In this document: positions 8,421-17,458 of the stretch, in pieces | How positions within the stretch are numbered: position 1 is the stretch's first letter | How the letters are laid out: each line of letters opens with the position of its first letter | NCBI RefSeq assembly: GCF_004564275.1 | Contig: NZ_SPDV01000047.1 | Location: 1 to 41,372 of the forward strand | Length of the DNA: 41,372 bases | Reading direction: 5' to 3' | From: Sphingomonas parva (ex Maeng et al. 2020) | GTDB taxonomy: Bacteria; Pseudomonadota; Alphaproteobacteria; Sphingomonadales; Sphingomonadaceae | Made by a program: the position numbers and the translations under genes | The notes under the pieces: model-generated | Told to the model about the DNA's origin: nothing | Database searches by the model: none | What the model saw: the letters and a program-made list of their open reading frames with translations, nothing else

Positions 8421-9041
8421 TCAGTGTCGCAGGGCAGCGGCGCGCCGGGCGCGCTCGGTGATCTGGGCCGGATCGATCTCCCCCGCCGGCACCAGCCAGC
8501 TGCCGCCGACGCACGCCACCGCGTCGAGCGCGAGCCACTCGGGCGCGGTCTCGAGCGTGATGCCGCCGGTGGGGCAGAAGCGCACGCCGCCGAACACGGC
8601 CGCGAAGCCCTTGAGCGCCGGAAGGCCGCCGGACGACATGGCCGGGAAGAACTTGAGGCGATCATAGCCGAGATCGAGCGCGCGCATGATGTCGCCCGCG
8701 CTGGCGACGCCGGGCAGCAGCGGCACCGGCGCATCCTGCGCGGCCTTGCCGAGCGTCTCGGTGAGGCCCGGGCTGACGACGAACTCGGAGCCGGCCTCGA
8801 CCGCCTGATCGAACTGGCCCGGGTTCAGCACCGTGCCGGCGCCGACGATCGCCCCTTCGACCTCCTTCATCGCCCGGATCGCGTCGAGCGCCGCCGGCGT
8901 GCGCAGAGTCACCTCGAGCACCGGCAGCCCGCCTGCGACGAGCGCGCGGGCGATCGGCAGCGCGTCCTCGACGCGGTTGACGACGAGCACCGGGATGACC
9001 GGGGCGGCGGCAAGAATGCGATCGATGTCGGCCAAGTTCAC
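8421..9041 (-). CDS. kdgA: 2-keto-3-deoxy-6-phosphogluconate aldolase
   Basis: 206 residues from a GTG start preceded by AGGAG. It cleaves KDPG to pyruvate and glyceraldehyde-3-phosphate, the last step of both uronate branches here. Class I aldolase residues are visible: Glu43 and Arg47 in LEVTLRT and the Schiff-base Lys130 in RLKFFPA, as well as GAGTVL, SPGL and the phosphate-binding PTGGI. Length is normal for the Eda/KdgA family. It lies 12 bp downstream of the uxuB-like gene and so belongs to the uxaA operon. In Entner-Doudoroff organisms the same enzyme serves glucose metabolism, but this copy is embedded in the uronate locus. Confidence 0.95.
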   Translation of the reverse strand: MNLADIDRILAAAPVIPVLVVNRVEDALPIARALVAGGLPVLEVTLRTPAALDAIRAMKEVEGAIVGAGTVLNPGQFDQAVEAGSEFVVSPGLTETLGKAAQDAPVPLLPGVASAGDIMRALDLGYDRLKFFPAMSSGGLPALKGFAAVFGGVRFCPTGGITLETAPEWLALDAVACVGGSWLVPAGEIDPAQITERARRAAALRH

Positions 9042-9053
9042 AAGCTCCTGATG

Positions 9054-10436
9054 TCAGGCGGCGAGGAGGGCCCTGGGCCCTTCCTGCCGCATCGCGTCGG
9101 CCGCCCCTAGCACGGCTGCGCGGAAGGTCGAATTCTCCGCCAGCGCCGCAGGGAAGACCTGGCGCATGCCGAGCAGCGCCTCGGCGGCGTCGTCTCCCAC
9201 GCCGTGGCGAGCGAGCTCGGCCGCCAGCGGATCGACGATCTGCGCGCCGGCGCGGGCCTGGCGCTGGATGAAGAGCATCCAGGCGGCGACCGGAACGGCG
9301 AGCCGCGCGACGTCGCGGCCGCCGGCGAGCGCGTCGCCCACGCTGTCGAGCAGGCGGTACGGCAGCTTCTGCGACCCGTCCCAGGCGATCTGCGACAATC
9401 TGTGGCCGATCGCCGGATTGCGGAACCGGTCGAGGATCTCGCTCGCATAGGATTGAAGATCGAGCGGCGACGGCTCGAGGCCGGGCACGATGTCGCGCCG
9501 GATCAGGCGCTCGACGAAGCCGGCCAGCTCTCCATCGGCCATCGCGTCGGCGACGGTCTCGTGGCCGATGAGCAGGCCGAGGTAGGCGAGGCTGGAATGG
9601 GCGCCGTTCAGGATGCGCAGCTTGGCCTTCTCCCACGCGCCGACGTCCGGGGCGAGCACGACGCCGACGGAGGCGAAGTCGGGCGACCCGGGCGGCAGCA
9701 CGTCCTCGATCACCCAGGCGGCATAGGCTTCGCGGCTGACCGGCAGCGCATCGTTCCAGCCGGTCTCGTCGCGGACCAGCGCGCGGAGGCGATCGTCGGT
9801 CGCGGGCGTGATCGAATCGACCATCGTGTCGGGGAATATTGCCTCGCGCGCGATCCAGGCGGCCAGGGCCGGGTCGCGCCGCTCGGCATAAGCGACGACC
9901 GCCGCTTTCAGCTTCTTGCCGTTCGACACCATGTTGTCGCAGCACAAGGGCGTGAAGGCGGGGAGGCCGGCCTCGCGGCGATCGGCGAGGCCGAGCGTCA
10001 GCCAGCCGACGATGCTGACCGGATCCTCCGGGTTCGCCAGATCGTGAACGATGTCGGGATGATCGAAGTCGAGGCTGCCGTCGCCGGAGAGGCAATAGCC
10101 CTTTTCGGTGACGGTGCTGGAGACGATGCGGATCGCCGGGTCGCGAAGCAGCGCGCGGACGCCGGCGCTCTCACCCGGGCCGAAGAAGCGATTGTGCGCG
10201 GCGAGGGTGCGGAACCGGGTCTCGGCGTCGAGGATGGCGAGCGTGTAGCGGCCCTCCTGCGCCTCGAGCGCCGCGACCGTGCCGGGGGAGCGCAGCGAGA
10301 CGGCGGCGATCCCCCATTGCGGATCGTCCGCCAGGAGGCGATCGATGTAATCGGCCTGGTGGGCGCGGTGAAAGGCGCCTGGGCCGAAGTGGACGATTCC
10401 GGTCTGCATGGCGCCGCCATAAGGCGTGGCCGTCAC
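9054..10436 (-). CDS. Uronate reductase of the mannitol dehydrogenase family (UxuB-like; tagaturonate or fructuronate)
   Basis: 460 residues from a GTG that overlaps the uxaA stop codon (GTGA), which suggests translational coupling; an in-frame ATG at 10409 is the alternative. The N-terminal Rossmann motif IVHFGPGAFHRAHQ and the catalytic K-x4-N-x2-H pattern in KLRILNGAHSS identify a long-chain polyol dehydrogenase. The sequence resembles fructuronate reductase UxuB and mannitol dehydrogenase more than E. coli UxaB. However, its partners are UxaC and an altronate dehydratase, and no mannonate dehydratase is in the window. The expected reaction here is therefore NADH reduction of tagaturonate to altronate in the cytoplasm. 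Family call is firm; substrate is inferred. Confidence 0.88.
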   Translation of the reverse strand: MTATPYGGAMQTGIVHFGPGAFHRAHQADYIDRLLADDPQWGIAAVSLRSPGTVAALEAQEGRYTLAILDAETRFRTLAAHNRFFGPGESAGVRALLRDPAIRIVSSTVTEKGYCLSGDGSLDFDHPDIVHDLANPEDPVSIVGWLTLGLADRREAGLPAFTPLCCDNMVSNGKKLKAAVVAYAERRDPALAAWIAREAIFPDTMVDSITPATDDRLRALVRDETGWNDALPVSREAYAAWVIEDVLPPGSPDFASVGVVLAPDVGAWEKAKLRILNGAHSSLAYLGLLIGHETVADAMADGELAGFVERLIRRDIVPGLEPSPLDLQSYASEILDRFRNPAIGHRLSQIAWDGSQKLPYRLLDSVGDALAGGRDVARLAVPVAAWMLFIQRQARAGAQIVDPLAAELARHGVGDDAAEALLGMRQVFPAALAENSTFRAAVLGAADAMRQEGPRALLAA

Positions 10437-11950
10437 AGCGTCACGCCTCGTTTCCAGATCGCGATCTCGCGCTCGCCGTTGCGCTCGGCTGCGGTCTCGG
10501 CGCCCGAGGCGATCTCGAGGATGCGGTCGAGCAGAGCGTCGCCGGCCTTGTCGAGACCGGCGTTCAGCACCTGGCCGGCGTCGAAATCGATCCAGCCGCG
10601 CTTGCGTCCGGCAAGATCGGAGTTGGACGCGATCTTCACCGTCGGGACGGGGAAGCCGAGTGGCGTGCCCCGGCCGGTGGTGAACAGGATCACGGTCGCG
10701 CCGGCGGCGGCGAGGGCGGTGGAGGACACCGCATCGTTGCCGGGCGCCTCGAGCAGGCTGAGACCGCGGCGGCGGACCCGGTCCCCGTATCGCAGCACGT
10801 CGTCGAGCGGACTGCGGCCCGCCTTCTGCACCGCGCCGAGCGACTTCTCCTCGAGCGTGGTGATGCCCCCGGCGAGATTGCCCGGCGACGGGTTTTCCGA
10901 GACCGGCTCGCCATGGGCGAGGAAATAGCGCTTGAAGTCGTTGACCACGCCGACGACGGCATCGAACACGCGCTCGTCGCGGGCACGGGCCATCAGCAGC
11001 CGCTCCGCGCCGAAGATCTCCGGAATCTCGCTGAGCACGGCGCTGCCGCCGGCGCCGACCACGCGATCGGCCATGCGCCCGACGAGCGGGTTGGCGGTCA
11101 GGCCGGAAAAGCCGTCGGAGCCGCCGCACTTCAGCCCGAGCACGAGCTCGGACAGCGGCACCGGCTGGCGTGTCGCCAGCGTCGCGGTCGCGACCAGGGC
11201 GTCGACCAGCGCGAGACCCTCCTCGATCTCGTCCTCGGCGCTCTGCGCCCGCAGCGTCCGTACCCGCCCGCGCAGGCTTTCCGGGATCTCGGCGAGCATT
11301 CGGTCGAGCTGGTTCGATTCGCAGCCGAGACCGACGAGCAGCACCCCGCCCGCATTGGGGTGGCAGGCGAGAGCGGCCAGCACGCCGCGGGTGCCGTCGA
11401 GATCGTCGCCGAGCTGCGAGCAGCCGAACGGATGGGCGAAAGCATGGACGCCGTCGACCGCGCCGGCGTGACGCGCGTGGGCGATCGTCGCGATCTTCTG
11501 CGCGGTGCGGCCGACGCAGCCGACCGTTGGCAGGATCCAGATCTCGTTGCGCGTGCCGACCCGCCCGTCGGCGCGCCGGTAGCCGAGGAAATTGTGCGCC
11601 TCGGCCGGGACGGTCGGCTGCTCGGCGAGCGGCGCATAGGCATAGCCTTCGACGCCCGAGAGCAGGGTCGCGAGATTGTGGGTGTGGACGTGCTCGCCGA
11701 CCGCAACCGGCGCCTTCAGGGCGCCGATCGGCCAGCCGAACTTGCGCACCTGCGTCCCGGTGGGGAGATCGCGCAGCGCGATCTTGTGGCCGAACGGAAT
11801 CGGCTCGCGTACCTCGATCACCATGCCCTCGATCTCGACGCGGTCGCCGGCGGCGAGCGGCCGAAGCGCGGTGGCGACGTCGTCGAGCGAGTCGAGGCGG
11901 AGCAGGGCGCGGCTTTCCGCGGGGGTGGCGAGACTGGTCTGCGACATCAT
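10433..11950 (-). CDS. uxaA: Altronate dehydratase
   Basis: 505 residues, close to the usual ~495. It dehydrates D-altronate to 2-keto-3-deoxygluconate. An N-terminal SAF domain (residues ~15-105, with VGEHVHTHNL at its end) is joined to the large C-terminal domain, which starts with GYRRADGRVGTRNEIWILPTVGCVG and contains AHPFGCSQLGDD, GLGCE and LKCGGSDGFSG motifs, with conserved cysteines and acidic residues for iron binding. It is first in the minus-strand operon uxaA-uxuB-like-kdgA. Two adjacent ATGs (11950, 11947) could start it. Operator site 2 lies 14 bp upstream. Confidence 0.95.
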   Translation of the reverse strand: MMSQTSLATPAESRALLRLDSLDDVATALRPLAAGDRVEIEGMVIEVREPIPFGHKIALRDLPTGTQVRKFGWPIGALKAPVAVGEHVHTHNLATLLSGVEGYAYAPLAEQPTVPAEAHNFLGYRRADGRVGTRNEIWILPTVGCVGRTAQKIATIAHARHAGAVDGVHAFAHPFGCSQLGDDLDGTRGVLAALACHPNAGGVLLVGLGCESNQLDRMLAEIPESLRGRVRTLRAQSAEDEIEEGLALVDALVATATLATRQPVPLSELVLGLKCGGSDGFSGLTANPLVGRMADRVVGAGGSAVLSEIPEIFGAERLLMARARDERVFDAVVGVVNDFKRYFLAHGEPVSENPSPGNLAGGITTLEEKSLGAVQKAGRSPLDDVLRYGDRVRRRGLSLLEAPGNDAVSSTALAAAGATVILFTTGRGTPLGFPVPTVKIASNSDLAGRKRGWIDFDAGQVLNAGLDKAGDALLDRILEIASGAETAAERNGEREIAIWKRGVTL

Positions 11951-11963
11951 CCCATTGTCACCT

Positions 11964-11977
11964 GGAAACCGGTGTCA
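11964..11977 (-). promoter_or_regulatory. Operator site 2 (uxaA promoter)
   Basis: Reads TGACACCGGTTTCC on the minus strand. A -35 like TTGTAT and a -10 like GACAAT can be placed 17 bp apart around it, giving a very short leader before the uxaA start. Confidence 0.78.
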
Positions 11978-12081
11978 TACAAGTGGAAATACTCCGCTCC
12001 GTCGACGGGCACAAGGGCGCGGCGGAGTTTGGACTTTGAAAACGGGGTCGGTACGCTACGGTGGGCGCAAGAGAGGGACAT

Positions 12082-13146
12082 GTGAGCAGCAGGGCCGAAG
12101 ACACGCCAAGCCCCCGTTGGGGGACGGGGAAGCCGACGATCAACGACGTCGCGCGCCTGTCGGGCGTGTCGAAGAAGACGGTCAGCCGGGTCATCAACCG
12201 CTCTCCCTTGCTCAACGAGGATACGCGCAAACGCGTGCTCGAGGTGATCAGCGAGCTCGGCTACGTGCCGAACCCGCAGGCGCGCGCTTTGGCCCTGCGG
12301 ACGAACTTCCTGATCGGCCTGATCCACGACAATCCCAACGCGCAGATGGTGCTGAACGTTCAGCAGGGAATCCTCGAGGCGCTGCAGGGGACGGACTTCG
12401 AGATGATCGTCCGTCCGGTGGACCGCGGGTCGGCGGCGATGCTCGACGACGTGCGTCACTTCCTCCAGCGCCAGCGCCTCTACGGCGTGATCCTGCTGCC
12501 GCCGATCTCGGAGAACGACGCACTGGCGCGGCTGTGCGACGAGGCCGGCTGCCGCTACGTGCGCATGGGCTCGGCCGAGCTCGACGATGCCGATCACATG
12601 GTCGCCTCGAACGACCGCGAGGCGGTGCGCGCCGCCACCGCCTATCTGATCGAGCAGGGGCATCGGTCGATCGGGCTGATCGCCGGCCCGCACGGCTTCC
12701 GCTCGGCGACCGAGCGCCGCCAGGGTTTCGAGGATGCCCTGGCCGAGGCGCGGATCAAGCTGCCGCGGAGCCTGATCGCGGAAGGCAATTACACCTTCGC
12801 CTCCGGCCTCGCAGCGGCCGAGAAATTGCTCGATCTCTCGCCCCGCCCGACCGCGATCTTCGCCTCCAACGACGAGATGGCGGCGGCCGTCGTCCACGCC
12901 GCGCGTCAGCGGGGCGTCGACGTGCCCGGCCAGCTTTCGGTGATCGGGTTCGACGACACGCCGATCTCCGCCCACATCTGGCCGCCGCTGACGACGGTGC
13001 GCTGGCCGATCGTCTCGATGGCGCGCTCGGCGGCGCTCAAATTGCTCTCCGGCATCGGCGAATCAGATTCCGAGGTCGCCGAGCCGTCCATGTTCCTGTC
13101 GACTCTGGTGCGCAGGGCCTCGGTGGCGCCCGCGCCCAATCCGTGA
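12082..13146 (+). CDS. LacI-family transcriptional regulator of the pectin locus
   Basis: 354 residues from a GTG preceded by GAGAGGG; a GTG 21 bases earlier has no such site. A LacI helix-turn-helix (TINDVARLSGVSKKTVSRVI, residues ~25-44) and hinge (NPQARALALR) are followed by a periplasmic-binding-protein-like sensor domain (FLIGLIHDNPN, GLIAGPHGFRSATERRQGF, FASNDEMAAAVV, VIGFDDTPIS). Such proteins repress sugar genes and let go on binding a pathway intermediate, KDG being a natural candidate here. The gene sits between the divergent uxaA and uxaC units, and seven matching palindromes precede transcription units of the locus, so it is the probable binder. No copy of the site lies before this gene, so it does not seem autoregulated. 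Confidence 0.92.
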   Translation: MSSRAEDTPSPRWGTGKPTINDVARLSGVSKKTVSRVINRSPLLNEDTRKRVLEVISELGYVPNPQARALALRTNFLIGLIHDNPNAQMVLNVQQGILEALQGTDFEMIVRPVDRGSAAMLDDVRHFLQRQRLYGVILLPPISENDALARLCDEAGCRYVRMGSAELDDADHMVASNDREAVRAATAYLIEQGHRSIGLIAGPHGFRSATERRQGFEDALAEARIKLPRSLIAEGNYTFASGLAAAEKLLDLSPRPTAIFASNDEMAAAVVHAARQRGVDVPGQLSVIGFDDTPISAHIWPPLTTVRWPIVSMARSAALKLLSGIGESDSEVAEPSMFLSTLVRRASVAPAPNP

Positions 13147-13176
13147 CAACCGCGTCTTGGCCCTTGCTTCGGGTTC

Positions 13177-13190
13177 TGACACCGGTTACC
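13177..13190 (+). promoter_or_regulatory. Operator site 3 (uxaC operon)
   Basis: TGACACCGGTTACC, one base different from sites 1, 2 and 7, lies 59 bp before the uxaC start in the 102-bp gap after the LacI-family gene. Confidence 0.75.
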
Positions 13191-13248
13191 AAAAAAGAAA
13201 CGCGGGAATGGCGGCGACCAGTCCCGGCAGCGATGCGTTAGGAAAGCG

Positions 13249-14685
13249 ATGACCAGGCCTCTCACGCTCCACCCCGACCGGCTGTTTCCTGCCGAGCCGG
13301 CGACCCGCGACATCGCGCGGGCCCTTTACGCGGACATCGCGGGGCTGCCGATCGTCAGTCCGCACGGCCACACCGATCCTGCCTGGTTCGCGACCAACGC
13401 GAACTGGACGAACCCGACCGAGCTGCTGCTCGCGCCCGATCATTATCTCTACCGGATGCTGTTCAGCCAGGGCGTGCCGCTCGACCGGCTGGGCGTCGCC
13501 AGCCGCTCCGGCCCGTCCGGCGCCGATCCGCGCGAGGCGTGGCGGCTGTTCGCCTCGCATTTCTATCTGTTCCGCGGAACGCCGTCGCGGATGTGGCTCG
13601 ATCATGTCTTCGCCGAGGTGTTCGGCCTCGAGGTCGCGCTCGAGCCGGCGATCGCCGATCTCTATTACGATCGCATCGACGAGGCGCTGGCCAGCGACGC
13701 GTTCAGGCCGCGCGCGCTGTTCGATCGCTTCAACATCGAGCTGCTCGCCACCACCGAGGGACCGCACGAGGACCTCGTCCACCATGCCGCGATTCGTCAG
13801 TCGGGCTGGGCGGGCAGGGTGGTGACCACCTATCGCCCCGACGCCGTGATCGATCCCGAGCACGAGGAGTTCGAGACGGCGCTGAAGCGCTTCGGCGAGC
13901 TTTCCGGCGAGGACGTCTTCACCTGGAACGGCTACATGGCCGCCCACCGCAAGCGCCGCGCCGATTTCCGCGCCGCCGGCGCCACCGCCACCGATCACGG
14001 CCACCCGACGGCGCTGACCTGCGATCTGCCGCAGAGCGAGAAGGAAGCGCTGTTCGGCCGGATCGTCGGCGGCAGCTGGAGCGCCCACGACGCCGAGCTG
14101 TTCCGCGCCCAGATGCTGACCGAGATGGCGGGGATGAGCGTCGAGGACGGCATGGTGATGCAGATCCACCCGGGCTCGCTGCGCAACCACAATCGCTGGC
14201 TCCATCAGAATTACGGCCGCGACAAGGGCGCCGACATTCCGACGCGGACCGACTACGTCCATGCCCTGAAGCCCCTGCTCGACCGCTTCGGCAACGAGCC
14301 CGAGCTGTCGATCATCCTCTTCACGCTCGACGAGAGCGTCTATGCGCGCGAGCTCGCGCCGCTCGCCGGCCATTATCCGTGCCTGAAGCTCGGCCCGTCC
14401 TGGTGGTTCCACGACAGCCCGGAAGGGATGCGCCGCTTCCGCGAGATGACCACCGAGACGGCCGGATTCTACAACACGGTCGGCTTCAACGACGACACCC
14501 GCGCCTTCCTCTCGATCCCCGCGCGCCACGACGTCGCCCGGCGGGTCGATTGCGCCTTCCTCGCCAGGCTCGTCGCCGAGCACCGCTTGCAGGACTGGGA
14601 AGCGGCCGAGCTGGCCCATGAGCTCACCTACGGCCTCGTCCGCCGCGCCTACCGGCTTGACCAGCCGCAGGCGCAGGCGGCCTGA
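13249..14685 (+). CDS. uxaC: Uronate isomerase
   Basis: 478 residues from an ATG with AGGAAAG upstream; family length is ~470. UxaC interconverts D-galacturonate and D-tagaturonate, and D-glucuronate and D-fructuronate, in the cytoplasm. It is an amidohydrolase-fold enzyme: the VSPHGHTDP motif (~residue 35) supplies the first metal-site histidines, and [17 protein letters not shown] (~residues 410-425) is the typical C-terminal block with the conserved Asp. First gene of the plus-strand operon uxaC-kduI-kduD-kdgK-esterase. Confidence 0.96.
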   Translation: MTRPLTLHPDRLFPAEPATRDIARALYADIAGLPIVSPHGHTDPAWFATNANWTNPTELLLAPDHYLYRMLFSQGVPLDRLGVASRSGPSGADPREAWRLFASHFYLFRGTPSRMWLDHVFAEVFGLEVALEPAIADLYYDRIDEALASDAFRPRALFDRFNIELLATTEGPHEDLVHHAAIRQSGWAGRVVTTYRPDAVIDPEHEEFETALKRFGELSGEDVFTWNGYMAAHRKRRADFRAAGATATDHGHPTALTCDLPQSEKEALFGRIVGGSWSAHDAELFRAQMLTEMAGMSVEDGMVMQIHPGSLRNHNRWLHQNYGRDKGADIPTRTDYVHALKPLLDRFGNEPELSIILFTLDESVYARELAPLAGHYPCLKLGPSWWFHDSPEGMRRFREMTTETAGFYNTVGFNDDTRAFLSIPARHDVARRVDCAFLARLVAEHRLQDWEAAELAHELTYGLVRRAYRLDQPQAQAA

Positions 14686-14711
14686 CGCCCCTTTTTCCGA
14701 CGGAGATCCCG

Positions 14712-15551
14712 ATGTTCGAACGCACCTATTACGCCACCCACCCGGAGATGATGGACTGCGTCTCCAACGACGAGCTGCGCGATCGCTACCTGATCGAGGG
14801 CCTGTTCCGCGAGGGCGAGTGCGTGCTCAACTACACCCATGCCGATCGCTTCGTGATCGGCGGGGTCGCCGTCGGCGCGGGCGAGGTCCGCCTGCCGGAG
14901 CAGACCGAGCCGGCGTCCGCGGCCGGCAAGCCGTTCCTCGAGCGGCGCGAGCTCGCCATCGTCAACGTCGGCAGCACGTCCGGCACGGTGAGCGTCGACG
15001 GCGAGACGTTCGAGCTCGGCAACAAGGATTGCCTCTACGTCACGATGGGCGCGAAGGACGTCGTCTTCTCCGGCCAGGGCGCGCGCTTCTATCTCGCCTC
15101 CTGCCCGGCGCATAAGGCGTTCCAGACCCGCAAGCTCGGCATCGCCGACGCCAATGCGCTCGAGCGCGGCAGCCTCGAGGAATCGAACCAGCGCACCATC
15201 TACCAATTGGTCATCCCGGGCGTGTGCGATAGCGCGCAGCTGGTGATGGGCCTCACCGTGCTGAAGCCGGGCTCGGTCTGGAACACGATGCCGCCGCACA
15301 TCCACGAGCGGCGCAGCGAGATCTATTTCTATTTCGAGCTCGACGGCGACAACGACCGCGTCATGCACTTCATGGGCGAGGGCGAGGCGATGCGCCACAT
15401 CGTCGTCGCCAACGAGGAAGCGGTGATCAGCCCGGTGTGGTCGATCCACATGGGCGCGGGCACCAAGTCCTACGCCTTCATCTGGGCGATGGCGGGCGAG
15501 AACCAGGATTATACCGACATGAACGTCCTCGACATCTGCCAGCTGGCTTGA
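14712..15551 (+). CDS. kduI: 4-deoxy-L-threo-5-hexosulose-uronate ketol-isomerase
   Basis: 279 residues; family length ~278. KduI converts the linear keto-uronate released from unsaturated galacturonate (product of pectate lyase action) to 2,5-diketo-3-deoxygluconate. It has the double cupin fold; the zinc-binding signature [17 protein letters not shown] (~residues 193-209) and a later His in [17 protein letters not shown] are intact. The N-terminal [22 protein letters not shown] is a family hallmark. It begins 27 bases after uxaC and is followed by kduD after a hairpin-forming repeat. Confidence 0.96.
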   Translation: MFERTYYATHPEMMDCVSNDELRDRYLIEGLFREGECVLNYTHADRFVIGGVAVGAGEVRLPEQTEPASAAGKPFLERRELAIVNVGSTSGTVSVDGETFELGNKDCLYVTMGAKDVVFSGQGARFYLASCPAHKAFQTRKLGIADANALERGSLEESNQRTIYQLVIPGVCDSAQLVMGLTVLKPGSVWNTMPPHIHERRSEIYFYFELDGDNDRVMHFMGEGEAMRHIVVANEEAVISPVWSIHMGAGTKSYAFIWAMAGENQDYTDMNVLDICQLA

Positions 15552-15561
15552 GGGATCGTTC

Positions 15562-15640
15562 GTCATCCCCGTGCGAGCGGGGATCCAGTTGCTTTCTTCG
15601 GGCCGCGCGGGAGCTGGATTCCCGCTTTCGCGGGAATGAC
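15562..15640. repeat. Inverted pair of short interspersed repeats between kduI and kduD
   Basis: A 27-base element starting GTCATCCCCG and ending GGATCCAG (15562-15588) faces its slightly diverged reverse complement (15614-15640, CTGGATTCCCGC...GGGAATGAC). The two can pair over their full length, and each also folds on itself around its GCGGG arms. This GTCATTCCCGCGAAAGCGGG-type repeat is widespread between genes in proteobacterial genomes. Inside an operon it may form an mRNA hairpin that stabilises or partly terminates the transcript. Confidence 0.8.
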
Positions 15641-15656
15641 GTTCAAGGGGGCTGAA

Positions 15657-16412
15657 ATGACCCATCCTTTCGATCTCAGCGGCAAGGTGGCGGTCGTCAC
15701 CGGCGCGAACACCGGCATCGGCCAGGGAATCGCGGTCGCGCTGGCGCAAGCGGGGGCGGACGTCGCCCTGGTCGGCCGGTCCAGCGCCGACGAGACCGCC
15801 GAGCTGGTCCGCGGCGCCGGCCGCCGAGCGGCGCTGGTCAAGGCGGATCTCTCGACCATCGCGCCGGTCCAGGACGTCGTCGATCAGGTGATCGCCGATC
15901 TCGGCGGCCTCGACATCCTGGTCAACAATGCCGGCATCATCCGTCGCAACGATGCGGTCGATTTCACCGAGGAAGACTGGGATGCGGTGATCGACACCAA
16001 CCTCAAGTCGGTGTTCTTCCTCTGCCAGGCGGCCGGCCGTCACATGATCGCCCGGGGCCGCGGCAAGATCATCAACATCGCCTCGATGCTGAGCTTTCAG
16101 GGCGGCATCCGCGTGCCGAGCTACACCGCCTCCAAGTCCGGCGTCGCCGGCCTCACCAAGCTGCTCGCCAACGAATGGGCGGCCAAAGGCATTAACGTCA
16201 ACGCGATCGCGCCCGGCTATATCGCGACCAACAACACGGCGGCGCTGCAGGCCGACGAGACCCGCAACCGCCAGATCCTCGAGCGCATCCCGGCGAGCCG
16301 CTGGGGGAGCCCCTCCGACCTCGGCGGCGCCGCGGTCTTTCTCGCCTCGTCCGCCTCTGATTACGTCCAGGGCCACGTCCTCGCCGTCGACGGCGGCTGG
16401 CTGGCGCGATGA
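15657..16412 (+). CDS. kduD: 2-dehydro-3-deoxy-D-gluconate 5-dehydrogenase (short-chain dehydrogenase)
   Basis: 251 residues from the ATG at 15657, which has AAGGGGG about 8 bases upstream; an in-frame ATG at 15636 lies inside the preceding repeat and is less likely. KduD reduces 2,5-diketo-3-deoxygluconate to KDG with NAD(P)H. Classical SDR features are present: TGANTGIGQ near the N-terminus, NNAG, the catalytic Ser before SYTASKSG with Tyr and Lys, and NAIAPGYIATNN. Its last codon overlaps the kdgK start (ATGA), so the two are translationally coupled. Confidence 0.94.
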   Translation: MTHPFDLSGKVAVVTGANTGIGQGIAVALAQAGADVALVGRSSADETAELVRGAGRRAALVKADLSTIAPVQDVVDQVIADLGGLDILVNNAGIIRRNDAVDFTEEDWDAVIDTNLKSVFFLCQAAGRHMIARGRGKIINIASMLSFQGGIRVPSYTASKSGVAGLTKLLANEWAAKGINVNAIAPGYIATNNTAALQADETRNRQILERIPASRWGSPSDLGGAAVFLASSASDYVQGHVLAVDGGWLAR

Positions 16413-17428
16413 CCGCCGCGGGGCGGAGGATCGTCTGCTTCGGCGAGCTGCTGCTGCGGCTCACCGCCCCGGGCCGCGAGCTGCTGCTCCAGTCCCCCCG
16501 GCTCGACGTGGTGATCGGCGGGGCCGAAGCCAATGTCGCGGTCGGCCTCGCGTCGCTCGGCCACGCCACCGCCATGGTCAGCCGCGTGCCGGCCAACGCG
16601 CTCGGCGAGGCGGCGATCGGCTACCTCCGGCGCTACGGCGTGGACGCCTCGGCTGTGACCACCGGACCGGGCCGGATGGGGCTCTACTTCCTCTCGCCCG
16701 GCGCCGGCCTGCGGGCCTCGGAGATCGTCTACGATCGCGAGGCGAGCAGCTTCGCCCAGTCGACCGCCGGCGATTTCGACTGGGACCGGCTGCTCGAAGG
16801 CGCCGCCCTGTTCCACATCTCGGGAATCACGCCGGCGCTGGGGCCGCAATCCGCCGAGATGGCGATCGCCGCGGCCGAGGCCGCCGCGGCGCGCGGCGTG
16901 CCGATCTCGTTCGACGGCAATTACCGTGCCCAGCTGTGGCAGCGCTGGCCGAGCGATCCGCGCACGATCCTGACGCAGCTGGTCGGCAAGGCCGATATCC
17001 TGTTCGGCAACCACCGCGACATCTCGCTGCTGCTCGGCGCCGAGTTCAGCGGCGATGGCGAAGGGCGCCGCCGCGAGGCGTCCGAGGCCGCCTTCGCCGC
17101 CTTCCCCAGGCTGCGGCTGATCGCCTCCACCGCCCGCCACGTCGTCGATGCCGACACGCACCGCATCGCCGCCCGGATCGACAGCCGCGAGGGCGCGGCG
17201 CAGACCGAGGAGGTCGCCGTCTCCGGGATCGTCGATCGCATCGGCGGCGGAGATGCCTTCGCCGCCGGTATCCTCCACGGCGTGCAGAGCGGGCGCGATC
17301 TCGACTGGACGGTCCGCGCCGGTCTCGCCGTGACCGCGCTCAAGCACAGCCTCCCCGGCGACGCGAGCCTGTTCGCGCCGCGCGACATCGACGCCTTCCT
17401 GGCCGGGGAGCTCGACGTAAGGCGCTGA
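16409..17428 (+). CDS. kdgK: 2-keto-3-deoxygluconate kinase
   Basis: 339 residues. It phosphorylates KDG, the meeting point of the galacturonate and unsaturated-uronate branches, to KDPG. It is a PfkB-family kinase: the N-terminal GGAEANVAVGLASLG signature (substrate-binding glycines) and the C-terminal DRIGGGDAFAAG with the catalytic Asp (~residue 281) are intact. The start overlaps the kduD stop by four bases. The carboxylesterase gene follows after about 30 bases. Confidence 0.95.
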   Translation: MTAAGRRIVCFGELLLRLTAPGRELLLQSPRLDVVIGGAEANVAVGLASLGHATAMVSRVPANALGEAAIGYLRRYGVDASAVTTGPGRMGLYFLSPGAGLRASEIVYDREASSFAQSTAGDFDWDRLLEGAALFHISGITPALGPQSAEMAIAAAEAAAARGVPISFDGNYRAQLWQRWPSDPRTILTQLVGKADILFGNHRDISLLLGAEFSGDGEGRRREASEAAFAAFPRLRLIASTARHVVDADTHRIAARIDSREGAAQTEEVAVSGIVDRIGGGDAFAAGILHGVQSGRDLDWTVRAGLAVTALKHSLPGDASLFAPRDIDAFLAGELDVRR

Positions 17429-17458
17429 ACCGGCGCCGCAAGCCAAAAGGGGGTGAAG

